A stretch of DNA of 64,000 nt from JAJXWB01 sp965246795 (GCA_965246795.1 CBDFFN010000022.1:124001-188000); one strand, 5' to 3'. Shown: positions 41,357-50,126, counted from the stretch's first letter. A program made the numbers and translations. Notes: generated by a model not told the origin, from the sequence alone.

Positions 41357-42958
41357 TTACATCCGCGCCACGCCAAACGTGCTCGGCCTCAACACGCGCA
41401 TCTCGGCCTCGCGGCAGATCGAAAGGCAGAAGGCCAGCACCTTACGGGTGTCGCGCGGATCGATGATGCCGTCGTCCCACAACCGCGCGGTGGCGTAGAG
41501 CGCCGTCGACTCGGCCTCCATTTGCGTGATGATGCCTTGTTCCATCGCGGCAAGCTTGTCGTAGTCGACCGACTTGCCCTCCCGCTTGTTCTTACCCTCG
41601 GTGACGATGGACATCACCTTCGCCGCCTGTTCTGGGCCCATCACGGCAATGCGGTTGTTGGGCCAGGCAAAGAGAAAGCGCGGATCGTAGGCGCGGCCGC
41701 ACATGCCGTAATTGCCGGCGCCGAACGACGCGCCGATGTGTAGCGTGATCTGCGGCACGGTCGCGTTCGACACAGCCTGTATCATCTTCGAGCCGTGCTT
41801 GATGATACCGGCCTGTTCCGCCTCGCGGCCGACCATGAAGCCGGTCGTGTTCTGCAGGTAGATAATCGGCGTATTGGACTGGCAGCAGAGCTGGATGAAC
41901 TGCGCCGCCTTCGTCGCGCCATCGGCGTCGATCGGGCCGTTGTTGCCGATGAAGCCGACGCGAAAGCCTTCGATGGCGGCGTGGCCGCAAACCGTGTGGA
42001 CGCCGTACAGCGCCTTGAAGTCGAGATAGTCGGAGCCGTCAACGATCCGCGCGATGACCTCGCGCACATCGATCGGCTTGCGATAATCGGTCGGCACTAG
42101 GCCCGCAAGTTCGTCGGCGCTGTAAAGTGGCTCCTTGAAATTACGAGATGTTGCGGTCGGAGCTTGATCGTTCCACGGCAGGATCGCCATCACCTCGCGC
42201 GCGATACGGATACCGTCCGCATCGTCTTCCGCGAGATATTCGCCGAGGCCTGACTTCGTGACATGCATGTCGGCGCCACCGAGGTCTTCGTCGGTGGCGA
42301 CCTCGCCGGTCGCCGCCTTCAGCAACGGAGGGCCGGCAAGGAACACTTTCGCCTTGCCGCGCACCAGAATGTTGTAATCACTGAGGCCGGGAAGATAGGC
42401 GCCGCCAGCCGTCGACGAGCCATGCACGACGGTCACCTGCGGAATGCCGGCCGCCGACATGCGTGCCTGGTTGGCGAAACCACGCCCGCCTTCGACGAAC
42501 ATTTCCGCCTGAAAGAGCAAGTTGGCGCCGCCGGATTCAACTAGCCGCACGATCGGCAGCTTGTTGATCTGCGCGATCTCCTGCGCACGTTGGTTCTTCT
42601 GCACGGACATCGGTGTCGATGTGCCGCCCTTCACTGCACTGTCCGACGCGATGACCATGCAGCGAATGCGGGAGACATAACCGATCCCGATGATGCCACC
42701 GCCGCCGTCCGCGTCGTGCATGGCGTAGCCGGCAAGCGTTGAGATTTCGAGCCACGGTGCGCCGCGATCCAGCAGTAAAGCGATGCGTTCACGCGGAAGA
42801 ATCTGGCCGCGCTTGTTGAAGAGCTCTCGCTTCGTTTCGCCGGCCGAGCGTACTTTGCCTTCGAGTGCGCGTAGTCTGTCGACAAGGCGCAGCATGTCTG
42901 CGCGGTTGGCGGCGAAGTTTTCGGACTTCGTATCGATCGAGGATTCGAAGGCGGGCAT
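41357..42958 (-). CDS. Acyl-CoA carboxylase, carboxyltransferase subunit (MccB/AtuC type)
   Basis: The 533-residue protein starts MPAFESSIDTKSENFAANRA, like methylcrotonyl- and geranyl-CoA carboxylase beta subunits; ATG 42958 is chosen over a TTG seven codons upstream. It shows KRGQILPRERIALLLDRGAPWLEIS, VHGSSTAGGAYLPGLSDYNILVRGKAKVFLAGPPLLKAATGE, TDEDLGGADMHVTKSGLGEYLA, GFIGNNGPIDADGATKAAQFIQLC and SFGAGNYGMCGRAYDPRFLFAWPNNRIAVMGPEQAAKV. It moves the carboxyl group from biotin to an alpha,beta-unsaturated acyl-CoA at the gamma carbon. Sequence by eye cannot separate the methylcrotonyl from the geranyl substrate class. Confidence 0.93.
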   Translation of the reverse strand: MPAFESSIDTKSENFAANRADMLRLVDRLRALEGKVRSAGETKRELFNKRGQILPRERIALLLDRGAPWLEISTLAGYAMHDADGGGGIIGIGYVSRIRCMVIASDSAVKGGTSTPMSVQKNQRAQEIAQINKLPIVRLVESGGANLLFQAEMFVEGGRGFANQARMSAAGIPQVTVVHGSSTAGGAYLPGLSDYNILVRGKAKVFLAGPPLLKAATGEVATDEDLGGADMHVTKSGLGEYLAEDDADGIRIAREVMAILPWNDQAPTATSRNFKEPLYSADELAGLVPTDYRKPIDVREVIARIVDGSDYLDFKALYGVHTVCGHAAIEGFRVGFIGNNGPIDADGATKAAQFIQLCCQSNTPIIYLQNTTGFMVGREAEQAGIIKHGSKMIQAVSNATVPQITLHIGASFGAGNYGMCGRAYDPRFLFAWPNNRIAVMGPEQAAKVMSIVTEGKNKREGKSVDYDKLAAMEQGIITQMEAESTALYATARLWDDGIIDPRDTRKVLAFCLSICREAEMRVLRPSTFGVARM

Positions 42959-42980
42959 GTGTTCTTGCTGCTTCCCCAAT

Positions 42981-43083
42981 CCTCATCCTGAGCAGCGCGG
43001 GAGGCGCGTCTCGAAGGATGATCCAGTTTCGTTGCTGCACATCCTTCGAGACGCTTGGCTTACGCCAAGCTCCTCAGGATGAC
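42981..43083. repeat. Palindromic repeat CCTCATCCTGAG...CTCAGGATGA (copy 1)
   Basis: The element starts CCTCATCCTGAGCAGCGCGG and ends AAGCTCCTCAGGATGACG. The inner GTCTCGAAGGATGA and CATCCTTCGAGACGC are also inverted copies, giving a double stem. A second copy is at 55184-55287. This is a frequent Hyphomicrobiales repeat. It lies inside the operon, between the thiolase and carboxyltransferase genes. Confidence 0.85.
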
Positions 43084-43098
43084 GCGTGGTAGGGAGGT

Positions 43099-44304
43099 TC
43101 ACTCCCCGTAGCGGCCTACGATCGAAATTGAGCACACGTTCTGGTGCGGGAAGCCGCCGAGATTGTGCGTGAGTCCGAGCCGAGGCGGCTTCGCGCGTTG
43201 GCGTGCGCCAGCCTTGCCCTGCATCTGCAGATACATTTCGTAGATCATTCGCAGGCCCGAGGCGCCGATCGGATGGCCAAAACATTTCAGGCCACCGTCG
43301 ATCTGGCAGGGGATTGTGCCGTCGTGGTCGTAAAACCCGTCGAGCACGTCGTGAATGGCGCGTCCTTCGTCGGAGATGTACAGGTCTTCCATCGTGACGA
43401 GCTCCGTCACGGAGAAGCAGTCGTGCACCTCGATGAGGTCGATCTCTTCGCGCGGGTTGGTCACGCCGGCCTCCTGATACGCTTTCTTTGAGGCGACGCG
43501 GGTCGTCGCAAAGTAAGAGCCGTCCCAGGAATTGTGCTGCGCCTCGAGCCCGTTCGACACGGAAAGCTGCAATGCCTTTACGCTGATGATGTCCTGCTTG
43601 CCGAGGCTTTTTGCGATTTCCGGCGTCGTGACGATCGCGCAGGCCGCGCCGTCCGAGACGCCACAGCAATCGAAAAGGCCGAGCGGCTCCGCGATGACAG
43701 GCGCATCGAGCACCTGCTCCATCGACACCTTGCTTGTCAGATGCGCCTTCGGATTGCGCGAACCGTTGTCGTGGCTTTTTACGGAGATATGCGCCATCGC
43801 CTTCTTGATGTCGTCGCGCGCGACATTGTGCTTGGTGCCATACGCCGCTGCCAATTGTGCGAAAGACCCGGGCGCGGAAAAATTCGCCCAGTACATCGAG
43901 TTCAGAACGCCGCGTCCGCGTTGCGGCAATCCGCCGTAGCCGGTGTCTTTCAGCTTTTCGACGCCCAAAGCGAGGGCGATGTCGGCGGCGCCCGATGCGA
44001 CCGCGTAAACCGCGCCGCGAAACGCTTCCGTGCCCGAGGCGCAGAAATTTTCGACGCGCGTCACCGCGATCTGCGGCAGCCGCAACGCGATGGCGAGAGG
44101 CGTGCCGGATTTGCCGACGTGCTGCTCCTCGATCGCGGTCGCGAGCCACGCCGCTTCGATCTGATTTTTCTCGATGCCGGCGTCGGCGATGGCTTCCTCG
44201 AACGCCTCGACCATCAGGTCGTCGGCCTCGCGGTCCCAGCGCTCACCGAATTTCGAACAGCCCATGCCGAGAATGGCGACCTTGTCGCGAATGCCCCTAG
44301 CCAT
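43099..44304 (-). CDS. SCP2/BbsB-type thiolase
   Basis: The 401-residue protein has the SCP2-like thiolase pattern: VAILGMGCSKFGERWDREADDLM, the nucleophile cysteine in VENFCASGTEAFRGAVYAVASG (Cys88), NLGVEKL-like ALALGVEKLKDTG, VHDCFSVTELVTMEDL, CFGHPIGASGLRMIYEMYLQM and the final GLTHNLGGFPHQNVCSISIVG. Such enzymes cleave or form 3-oxoacyl-CoA and work with a DUF35 (OB-fold) partner. That partner is fused to the upstream gene product here, and the two genes overlap by eight bases. In the operon it could perform the final thiolysis. Confidence 0.93.
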   Translation of the reverse strand: MARGIRDKVAILGMGCSKFGERWDREADDLMVEAFEEAIADAGIEKNQIEAAWLATAIEEQHVGKSGTPLAIALRLPQIAVTRVENFCASGTEAFRGAVYAVASGAADIALALGVEKLKDTGYGGLPQRGRGVLNSMYWANFSAPGSFAQLAAAYGTKHNVARDDIKKAMAHISVKSHDNGSRNPKAHLTSKVSMEQVLDAPVIAEPLGLFDCCGVSDGAACAIVTTPEIAKSLGKQDIISVKALQLSVSNGLEAQHNSWDGSYFATTRVASKKAYQEAGVTNPREEIDLIEVHDCFSVTELVTMEDLYISDEGRAIHDVLDGFYDHDGTIPCQIDGGLKCFGHPIGASGLRMIYEMYLQMQGKAGARQRAKPPRLGLTHNLGGFPHQNVCSISIVGRYGE

Positions 44305-45760
44305 GTGCGCTCTCCATCGCCGGCGTCGCCTTCCAGAAGTAGCGCGTGAAGCCGCGCTGCGGATCGAAATCCTTGATACGGAACACCATGTCCATCGACT
44401 TCCCGACCTTCAGCTCGTCCGGCGCGATATCGGTGAAGTCGATCATCAGCCGGCCGCCTTCCTCGAACTGCACCATGCCGTAGCAGGCGGGCGGATCGGC
44501 GGTATAAGTGAGGTTGTCGGCCGTGAAACTCATGATGCGGCCCGTCATGTCTGCGAAGGGCTGCGGCTCCTGCGTGTGGAACGCGTTGCAATTCGGGTTC
44601 ACGCAGACAATCGTGCGCGGAAATTGCAGCGTGCCGCAGACATTGCATTTGCCGCCGACGAAGCCTGTCAGCATGTCGCGCTTGCGATAAAGCGCGGACA
44701 GCGCCGTCGCCTTGTCGATCTCTGAACGCATGCCACGTTCGATGACGATATTGTCGTTGAAAGCGAGGAAGCGCTGATAGTTCGTCTCCTCGCGCTTTCG
44801 CGCGAGATGGCCGGACACGGCGCGACGCTTCGGCAGATCGTCGATGGCGTCGGTGACGCGCAGCAGCAGCGCATCGCATCCGCTACCGAAGCTTGCGACG
44901 CAGATGACGTCGCCGGACTTTGCATCTTCAAGCGCTGCCGCGAGCATGACGAGCGCATGCGCTGCGCCCGCCTCGCCGCAGACGGCGTGGAGATTGTCGC
45001 GAACAGCGGTTTCGGGAATGCCGGCCTTCTTGGCGACCGAGCCCGCGACCTTCGCGAGCGTACAGGGCATGCAAAAATGCGTGACGTCGGCGGGCTTCAC
45101 GTCGCTGTTCGCGAAAAGCTCCTTCAGCGTCGCCGGGACGATCTTGTTGAAACCTTCGTCACGGATCCAGCGCTCTTCCCAGGTGTAGTCGTAGGCGACG
45201 CCCTGGCCACGATAATGATCGACGAAGTCGACCGTGCGCGAGGCCTGGCCAACGAGTTCGGCGATGACATTGTCGGTGCCGACGAGGAAAGCCGCGCCGG
45301 CATCGCCACTCGTCAGTTCGAGTGGGCTCGCGGCTTTCGTGCGCCGCTTCTCCGCTGCGATGACAAGGATCGGCGAGCCGCCGTCGCTGGCGAGTGCGTC
45401 GGTCAACGCCGACGTGCCCGCGCGCTGTGTGGCGGCATGGTCGTGACCGGCGACGCTCTCTTCGAGATTGAGTGCCCCCGCGACGATGCCGGCGTTGAGA
45501 CGATCCTCGAACGGAAACGTCGTCGATGCAAAATGCAGGGCAGCAACCTTGTCGCGATCGAAGCCGGTGAGGCAGTCGCGCGCGGCCGCGACGCCCATCG
45601 TGACGGTGTCTTCGTCCCAATTGGCCATGGCGCGCTCGCCTTTGGCTTGGGGCTTCAGCGCGCTGTTGAACCAGACGTTGGCGGCAACGACGGCCTTTCG
45701 CTGCAACCGTCGCTGCGGAATATAGGCGCCGAAGGCGACGATGCCGCGTCTTGCGCTCAT
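44297..45760 (-). CDS. HMG-CoA-synthase-like (KAS III fold) domain fused to a DUF35 zinc-ribbon/OB-fold domain
   Basis: Residues 1-340 have the thiolase-fold of HMG-CoA synthases (GIVAFGAYIPQRRLQR, ALHFASTTFPFEDRLNAGIVAGALNL, ELTSGDAGAAFLVG, THFCMPCTLAKVAGSVAKKAGI). Where the family has its nucleophile cysteine the sequence reads Q-R-A-G-T (Arg113), so normal condensation chemistry is unlikely. Residues 365-487 are a DUF35 module: zinc ribbon C372-x2-C375...C386-x4-C391 and an OB fold (MVQFEEGGRLMIDFTDI). Thiolase, HMG-CoA synthase and DUF35 form one complex in archaea; here two of the parts are fused. ATG 45760 overlaps the SDR stop by one base (TGATG); a GTG one codon earlier is possible. 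Confidence 0.9.
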   Translation of the reverse strand: MSARRGIVAFGAYIPQRRLQRKAVVAANVWFNSALKPQAKGERAMANWDEDTVTMGVAAARDCLTGFDRDKVAALHFASTTFPFEDRLNAGIVAGALNLEESVAGHDHAATQRAGTSALTDALASDGGSPILVIAAEKRRTKAASPLELTSGDAGAAFLVGTDNVIAELVGQASRTVDFVDHYRGQGVAYDYTWEERWIRDEGFNKIVPATLKELFANSDVKPADVTHFCMPCTLAKVAGSVAKKAGIPETAVRDNLHAVCGEAGAAHALVMLAAALEDAKSGDVICVASFGSGCDALLLRVTDAIDDLPKRRAVSGHLARKREETNYQRFLAFNDNIVIERGMRSEIDKATALSALYRKRDMLTGFVGGKCNVCGTLQFPRTIVCVNPNCNAFHTQEPQPFADMTGRIMSFTADNLTYTADPPACYGMVQFEEGGRLMIDFTDIAPDELKVGKSMDMVFRIKDFDPQRGFTRYFWKATPAMESAHG

Positions 45761-46683
45761 CACGCCGGGTCCCAGTTAAACACGTCGGCGGAGCGATCAA
45801 GCTTGTAGAAACTTCCGCGCATGGCGGGCATCGCGTGTTCGGCGATCGTCTGCGGCGTCCAGCCGTCAGAGCGCTGCACGGAACGGATCGGGCGCGATTG
45901 GCCCATGAGGAAAATCTCGTTCTTGCGCACGGCGAATATCTGGCCTGTCACATCCCTGGAGAGATCGCTCGCGAGATAAGCACAGAGCGGGGCGATCTTC
46001 TCCGCGCCCATCGATTGAATCTTTTCGACGCGCGCTTTCTCGGCTTCGGTCTCTGTCGGGATTGTGCCGATCAGCCGGCTCCAGGCGAACGGCGACACGC
46101 AATTTGAGCGCACGTGGAAGCGCTCCATGTCGAGCGCGATCGATTTCGACAGGCCGACGATGCCGAGTTTCGCAGCGGAATAGTTGGCCTGGCCGAAATT
46201 GCCGACGAGCCCGCTCGTGGACGTGAAGTGCACGAAGGAGCCGGACCCCTGTTCTTTGAAGTGCCGCGCGGCCGCGTGGCTCGTATAGAAGGAGCCGAGC
46301 AGATGCACTTTCACGACGAGCTCGAAATCGACGATGCTCATGCGGTGAAAAATGCGGTCGCGTAGAATGCCGGCGTTGTTGACGACGCAATCGATGCGGC
46401 CGAACGCGTCAGTCGCGGTCTTGATGATGTTCGCGGCAGGTGCTGCGTCGGCGACGGAATCAGTGTTGGCGACGGCCTCGCCGCCCGCCCCACGGATTTC
46501 CTCGACGACCTGCTCGGCGGGATGCGTGTCGGAGGAACCCTCGCCATCGGCGCTGCCGCCAAGATCGTTGACGACGACCTTGGCGCCTTGCGCGGCGCAG
46601 AGCAGGGCGATCTCCCGCCCGATGCCGCGTCCCGCGCCGGTGACAACGATGACCTTGCCCGAGAGGCATTTCGCCTCGGCCAT
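45760..46683 (-). CDS. SDR-family dehydrogenase, 3-hydroxyacyl-CoA type (first gene of the operon)
   Basis: The 307-residue protein has the cofactor motif VTGAGRGIGREIALLCAAQGAKVVVNDLGG and the NNAG motif VVNNAGIL. The catalytic S-x12-Y-x3-K is seen in FTSTSGLVGNFGQANYSAAKLGIVGLSKSIALDM. The VVNDLGGSADG stretch and the C-terminal extension of about 60 residues (GWTPQTIAEHAMPAMRGSFYKLD) resemble the dehydrogenase domain of peroxisomal multifunctional enzyme type 2, so a 3-hydroxyacyl-CoA substrate is likely. It is the promoter-proximal gene; a palindromic operator candidate lies just upstream of its ATG. Confidence 0.92.
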   Translation of the reverse strand: MAEAKCLSGKVIVVTGAGRGIGREIALLCAAQGAKVVVNDLGGSADGEGSSDTHPAEQVVEEIRGAGGEAVANTDSVADAAPAANIIKTATDAFGRIDCVVNNAGILRDRIFHRMSIVDFELVVKVHLLGSFYTSHAAARHFKEQGSGSFVHFTSTSGLVGNFGQANYSAAKLGIVGLSKSIALDMERFHVRSNCVSPFAWSRLIGTIPTETEAEKARVEKIQSMGAEKIAPLCAYLASDLSRDVTGQIFAVRKNEIFLMGQSRPIRSVQRSDGWTPQTIAEHAMPAMRGSFYKLDRSADVFNWDPA

Positions 46684-46700
46684 GCCACTTCCTCCTGTTA

Positions 46701-46718
46701 GTTAATCGGCTGATTAAC
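46701..46718. promoter_or_regulatory. Perfect palindrome GTTAATCGGCTGATTAAC, operator candidate of the acyl-CoA operon
   Basis: GTTAATC and GATTAAC are perfect inverted copies with a GGCT spacer. The site lies 18 bases before the start of the SDR gene and about 107 bases before the divergent caspase-TPR gene. Size and symmetry fit a TetR- or FadR-type repressor. No such regulator gene lies in the window. Confidence 0.65.
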
Positions 46719-46824
46719 GCGGCGGGTGGCCTGCACGCAAGTGTGATTGCTGGCGATTGGGCGGCCCTGTCGGGCATCCTCGCCGCAGCGTAGGATGCCC
46801 CCGAGCGCTTGGACGGAGGGGACC

Positions 46825-49800
46825 ATGCGACGGTGGATGGTGACGGTGCTCGCGGTCGCGGTCGCGGGTTTCTGCGCGGACGCAGTCGCGCAGGCCGCGC
46901 CGAAAAGCGCTCGCGATGCGGACAAGGCAATCGAGAAGGGATGTGCCGGCTGGTCCGACGGCGGCGACGGCTACATCGCGGCATGCACGAAAGCGCTCGG
47001 CGAAAACCCGATAGGCAGCAAGGACAAGCGCAGCGACGCGCTTCGCTGGCTCGGTCATGCTTATTATGCAAAGCAGGATTTTGATCGCGCCCTAGCGGCC
47101 TACGACCAGCAGGTTCGGATCGAAGGCAAGGTCAAGGACAACGGTCGGCTCTTCACCGAGCGCGGTACTATCTTCGCGATCAAAGGCGACGTGACCAAGG
47201 CTGTCGCCGACTTCACCGCAGGTATCGGCGGCGTTACCTTCTGGGGAGAAGACCAGTTCGAGTCGCGCGCCCGCGCCTACCTTATGAAAGGCGACTTCGA
47301 GCGTGCGGTCGCCGACTGGAACCGTCTGCTCAAAGAAAACAAGGACAAGAGCGGCTGCTATGCTCCGCGGGCCGAAGTCCGCGCCCGCGCAGGCAAGCTG
47401 GACGAGGCGTTAAACGAAGCCGATTGCGAAATTCGCGGCGATGCCGACAACCGCCTCGCGCATGCGGTCCGCGCCCTCGTTCTTGCCAGCAAAGGGCGTC
47501 TTGCCGAGGCCGAAGCTGCGATCGGCAAGGTCAAGGCCGACGAAAGCGATTTTCTCGATGTCGTCTATCGGGGTGAGGTGAAGTTAATGAAGGGCGATAC
47601 GCGCCTGGCGCTGGCCGACTTCGAAGCCGTGCTCGCGACGATGCCGAAGCGAAGCACATATATCGGTAATGAGGGACGCGACGCGCTTTACCGCCACTAC
47701 GCCCGCGTCGGGAAAGAAAAAGCCCTTCGCGCCATCGCCGCCGGGTTGGCCGTTGCAGCAAGCGTCCCTTCGACGCCACCCGCTGTCGTCCCCGTCGAAC
47801 AGTTGAGCGAGGAATGCAAACGATCGTTGGGCGACGCAGCGATCAGCGCCTGCACCAAGGTTTTGAACGCCAGCGCGTCGGCGGCAGATCGGGCCAAGGC
47901 GTTCGAAATGCGCGGCTTGGCGTACCTGCTGAAGAGCGAACTCGATATGGCGATTGCCGACCTCGGTGAAGCCGTCCGCCTCGATGCCGGACTGACGTCT
48001 GCATATAGTACGCGTGCGCAGGCTCTGTTGAGTAAGCAGGATTTTAGCGCCGCGATCGCCGACCTCGACACTGTTGTCCAGCGGACGCCGAAGGACGCGC
48101 AGGCCGTCGGCATACGCGGATTGGCTCTGTTTTTCGCCGGCAATGTGCAACGCGGTTTTCAGGACCTCGATGAATCGGTGCGCCTCGATCCAACCGCAGA
48201 CGCATACAGCTTGCGCTCGTACATACGTGCGGATGCGGATGATGCGGACGGCGCGCTGAAAGATATCGAAGCCGCAATGAGCCTCGGGTTCAAAAAACCC
48301 GAAGCATATTCTCTTCGCGCATTCATTCAGGCCAAGAAAGGTGATTTCACGCGTTCGGACGCCGATCTTGCCGAGGCTTTCCGGATGGAGCCCGAGAACG
48401 AATTTGCCGGAATGATTGAAGGCGAGATACGTCTCGTGAAAGGTGACCTCCAGGCGGCGCTGGCCGCATTCGACAAGAGCCTCGCCCGTTCGCCCGAAGG
48501 AAATCCCTTTGCCCGCCTCGGTCGGGAAAAAACGATGCGCGCCATCGCGGCCCGGCCCGGCGCTGCAACCGCATCGACATCGGTGGCGTCGACGACATCG
48601 CCACAATCAAGCGCGTCTTCAAACGGCGACTTCGAGCAATGCGAGAAGTTTGACGGCGACGCCTGCGCACGCGTCATCGCGCGCGGGACCGAGCCGGCGG
48701 AACGTCGCGCCAAGGCGCATTTCATGCGCGCGACCTACACGAGCAAGACGGCCGAAGACGCGATCGCCGACTTTAGCGAAGCGATTCGGCTTGGCTACAA
48801 CGACCCCTACGTGTTCTGGTATCGCGGCGAGGCCTTCTCGGGGAAAGGCGAGTTCGCTGCCGCGATCCAGGATTTTGACAAGGCCGCGGCGTTTCCGGCC
48901 GCGCAGGTGAGTTCGAGAATTTACGACGCGCGCGCCTATGCGCGGGCGCAGTCGGGCGACCTCAATGCGGCGCTTGCCGACAGCGCGCGGGGCGTCTCGT
49001 CGGCGCCGACGAACGCCACCGCGCATGCGATCAGCGCCGTCGTTCTCGCGAAGCGCGGAGATGGTGTGGCTGCGGATGCGGCGATGGCAGAAGCTCTGCG
49101 CCTGGCGCCCAACGACATCGACGTCGTGTCCTGCCGCGGTGACATGAAGCTTGCGAAGGGCGATGCCGCCGGCGCGCTCGCGGACTTCGACACCGTCCTT
49201 GCCGACCGTCCAAACCAGGCCTTCGCCAAGCGCGGCCGGGAAGCGGCGGTTCGCGCTCTGGCAGGTACGAAGGCCGTGGACTTGGTCGCGTCGGTCGTCG
49301 CGCCGCCACCTATCGCCATAGCGCCAATTCCCGCCATCCCGCCGGCGCCAAAAGTCCACCGCGTTGCGCTGGTCATCGGCAACGGCGCCTATGCGTCCGT
49401 CGCACGCCTGCCGAACCCGTCGCGCGACGCGAAGGCCGTCGCTGGCATGTTCAGGGCCGCCGGCTTCGACAGCGTCGATATCGCCACAGACGCCTCCGTC
49501 GCTGCGATGAAAAAAGCGCTGCGCGATTTCTCCGAACGCGCGCTCGACGCCGACATGGCGGTGGTCTTCTTCGCGGGACATGGCATCGAGGTCGGTGGCC
49601 GCAATTTCCTCGTGCCGGTCGATGCGAAACTCGCGCGCGACATCGATGTCGAGGACGAAACGGTGCCGCTCGACCGCGTGCTACAGCTCATGGATTCGGT
49701 GAAACAGCTGAAGCTCGTCATCCTCGACGCCTGCCGCGACAATCCCTTCGCCGCGAGCATGCGCCGCACGACGGCGTCGCGCAGCATCGGCCGCGGTCTT

Positions 49801-50073
49801 GCGCGACCGGACACAGCCGACAGCGACGTGCTGATCGCCTATGCCGCCAGTCCGAACGCGATTGCGGCAGATGGCGATGGCGCGAACAGTCCCTTCACGA
49901 CGGCGCTGCTGCGCTACCTCACCAAGCCGGGTCTCGACATCCGACAGGCGTTGGGCGCGGTCCGCGACGATGTGCGCGCTGCCACCAACCGCTCGCAGCA
50001 GCCCTTCATTTCGGGATCACTCGGAGGCGGCTTGCTCACGCTCGTGCCTCTCGGTCGCGATGCGAAGCAGTAG
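46825..50073 (+). CDS. Exported TPR-repeat protein with C-terminal caspase-like (peptidase C14) domain
   Basis: ATG 46825 follows GGAGGGGA and starts MRRWMVTVLAVAVAGFCADA, a signal peptide with likely cleavage after AVAQA. Residues 50-830 are a long array of TPR helices (DFDRALAAYDQQVRIEGK, GDFERAVADWNRLLKEN, SELDMAIADLGEAVRLDA and so on). From about residue 850 the caspase fold begins: VHRVALVIGNGAYASVARLPNPSRDAKAVAGMFR, the catalytic His919 in VVFFAGHGIEVGG, and Cys970 in LVILDACRDNPFA. Both dyad residues are present. The protein (1082 aa) should act in the periplasm. Substrate and role are unknown; caspase-TPR proteins of bacteria are thought to act in signalling or stress-induced proteolysis. 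Confidence 0.92.
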   Translation: MRRWMVTVLAVAVAGFCADAVAQAAPKSARDADKAIEKGCAGWSDGGDGYIAACTKALGENPIGSKDKRSDALRWLGHAYYAKQDFDRALAAYDQQVRIEGKVKDNGRLFTERGTIFAIKGDVTKAVADFTAGIGGVTFWGEDQFESRARAYLMKGDFERAVADWNRLLKENKDKSGCYAPRAEVRARAGKLDEALNEADCEIRGDADNRLAHAVRALVLASKGRLAEAEAAIGKVKADESDFLDVVYRGEVKLMKGDTRLALADFEAVLATMPKRSTYIGNEGRDALYRHYARVGKEKALRAIAAGLAVAASVPSTPPAVVPVEQLSEECKRSLGDAAISACTKVLNASASAADRAKAFEMRGLAYLLKSELDMAIADLGEAVRLDAGLTSAYSTRAQALLSKQDFSAAIADLDTVVQRTPKDAQAVGIRGLALFFAGNVQRGFQDLDESVRLDPTADAYSLRSYIRADADDADGALKDIEAAMSLGFKKPEAYSLRAFIQAKKGDFTRSDADLAEAFRMEPENEFAGMIEGEIRLVKGDLQAALAAFDKSLARSPEGNPFARLGREKTMRAIAARPGAATASTSVASTTSPQSSASSNGDFEQCEKFDGDACARVIARGTEPAERRAKAHFMRATYTSKTAEDAIADFSEAIRLGYNDPYVFWYRGEAFSGKGEFAAAIQDFDKAAAFPAAQVSSRIYDARAYARAQSGDLNAALADSARGVSSAPTNATAHAISAVVLAKRGDGVAADAAMAEALRLAPNDIDVVSCRGDMKLAKGDAAGALADFDTVLADRPNQAFAKRGREAAVRALAGTKAVDLVASVVAPPPIAIAPIPAIPPAPKVHRVALVIGNGAYASVARLPNPSRDAKAVAGMFRAAGFDSVDIATDASVAAMKKALRDFSERALDADMAVVFFAGHGIEVGGRNFLVPVDAKLARDIDVEDETVPLDRVLQLMDSVKQLKLVILDACRDNPFAASMRRTTASRSIGRGLARPDTADSDVLIAYAASPNAIAADGDGANSPFTTALLRYLTKPGLDIRQALGAVRDDVRAATNRSQQPFISGSLGGGLLTLVPLGRDAKQ

Positions 50074-50126
50074 CCCCGTATCCATTTGCGGTTTCGCGCG
50101 TTCTCCGGAAAACGCGGGAAATCAAG

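Noticed and set aside
40130..41743. 537-codon plus-strand open frame
   Set aside because: It is antisense to an acyl-CoA dehydrogenase and the carboxyltransferase; shadow of GC-rich codons.
36940..46683. Ordinary leucine (liu) operon
   Set aside because: The hydratase LiuC, HMG-CoA lyase LiuE and regulator LiuR are absent, while a thiolase and a synthase-like/DUF35 fusion are present, so this label would claim too much.
46825..50073. Tandem DNA repeat array
   Set aside because: The periodicity is that of degenerate TPR helices at the protein level; the DNA does not repeat closely.
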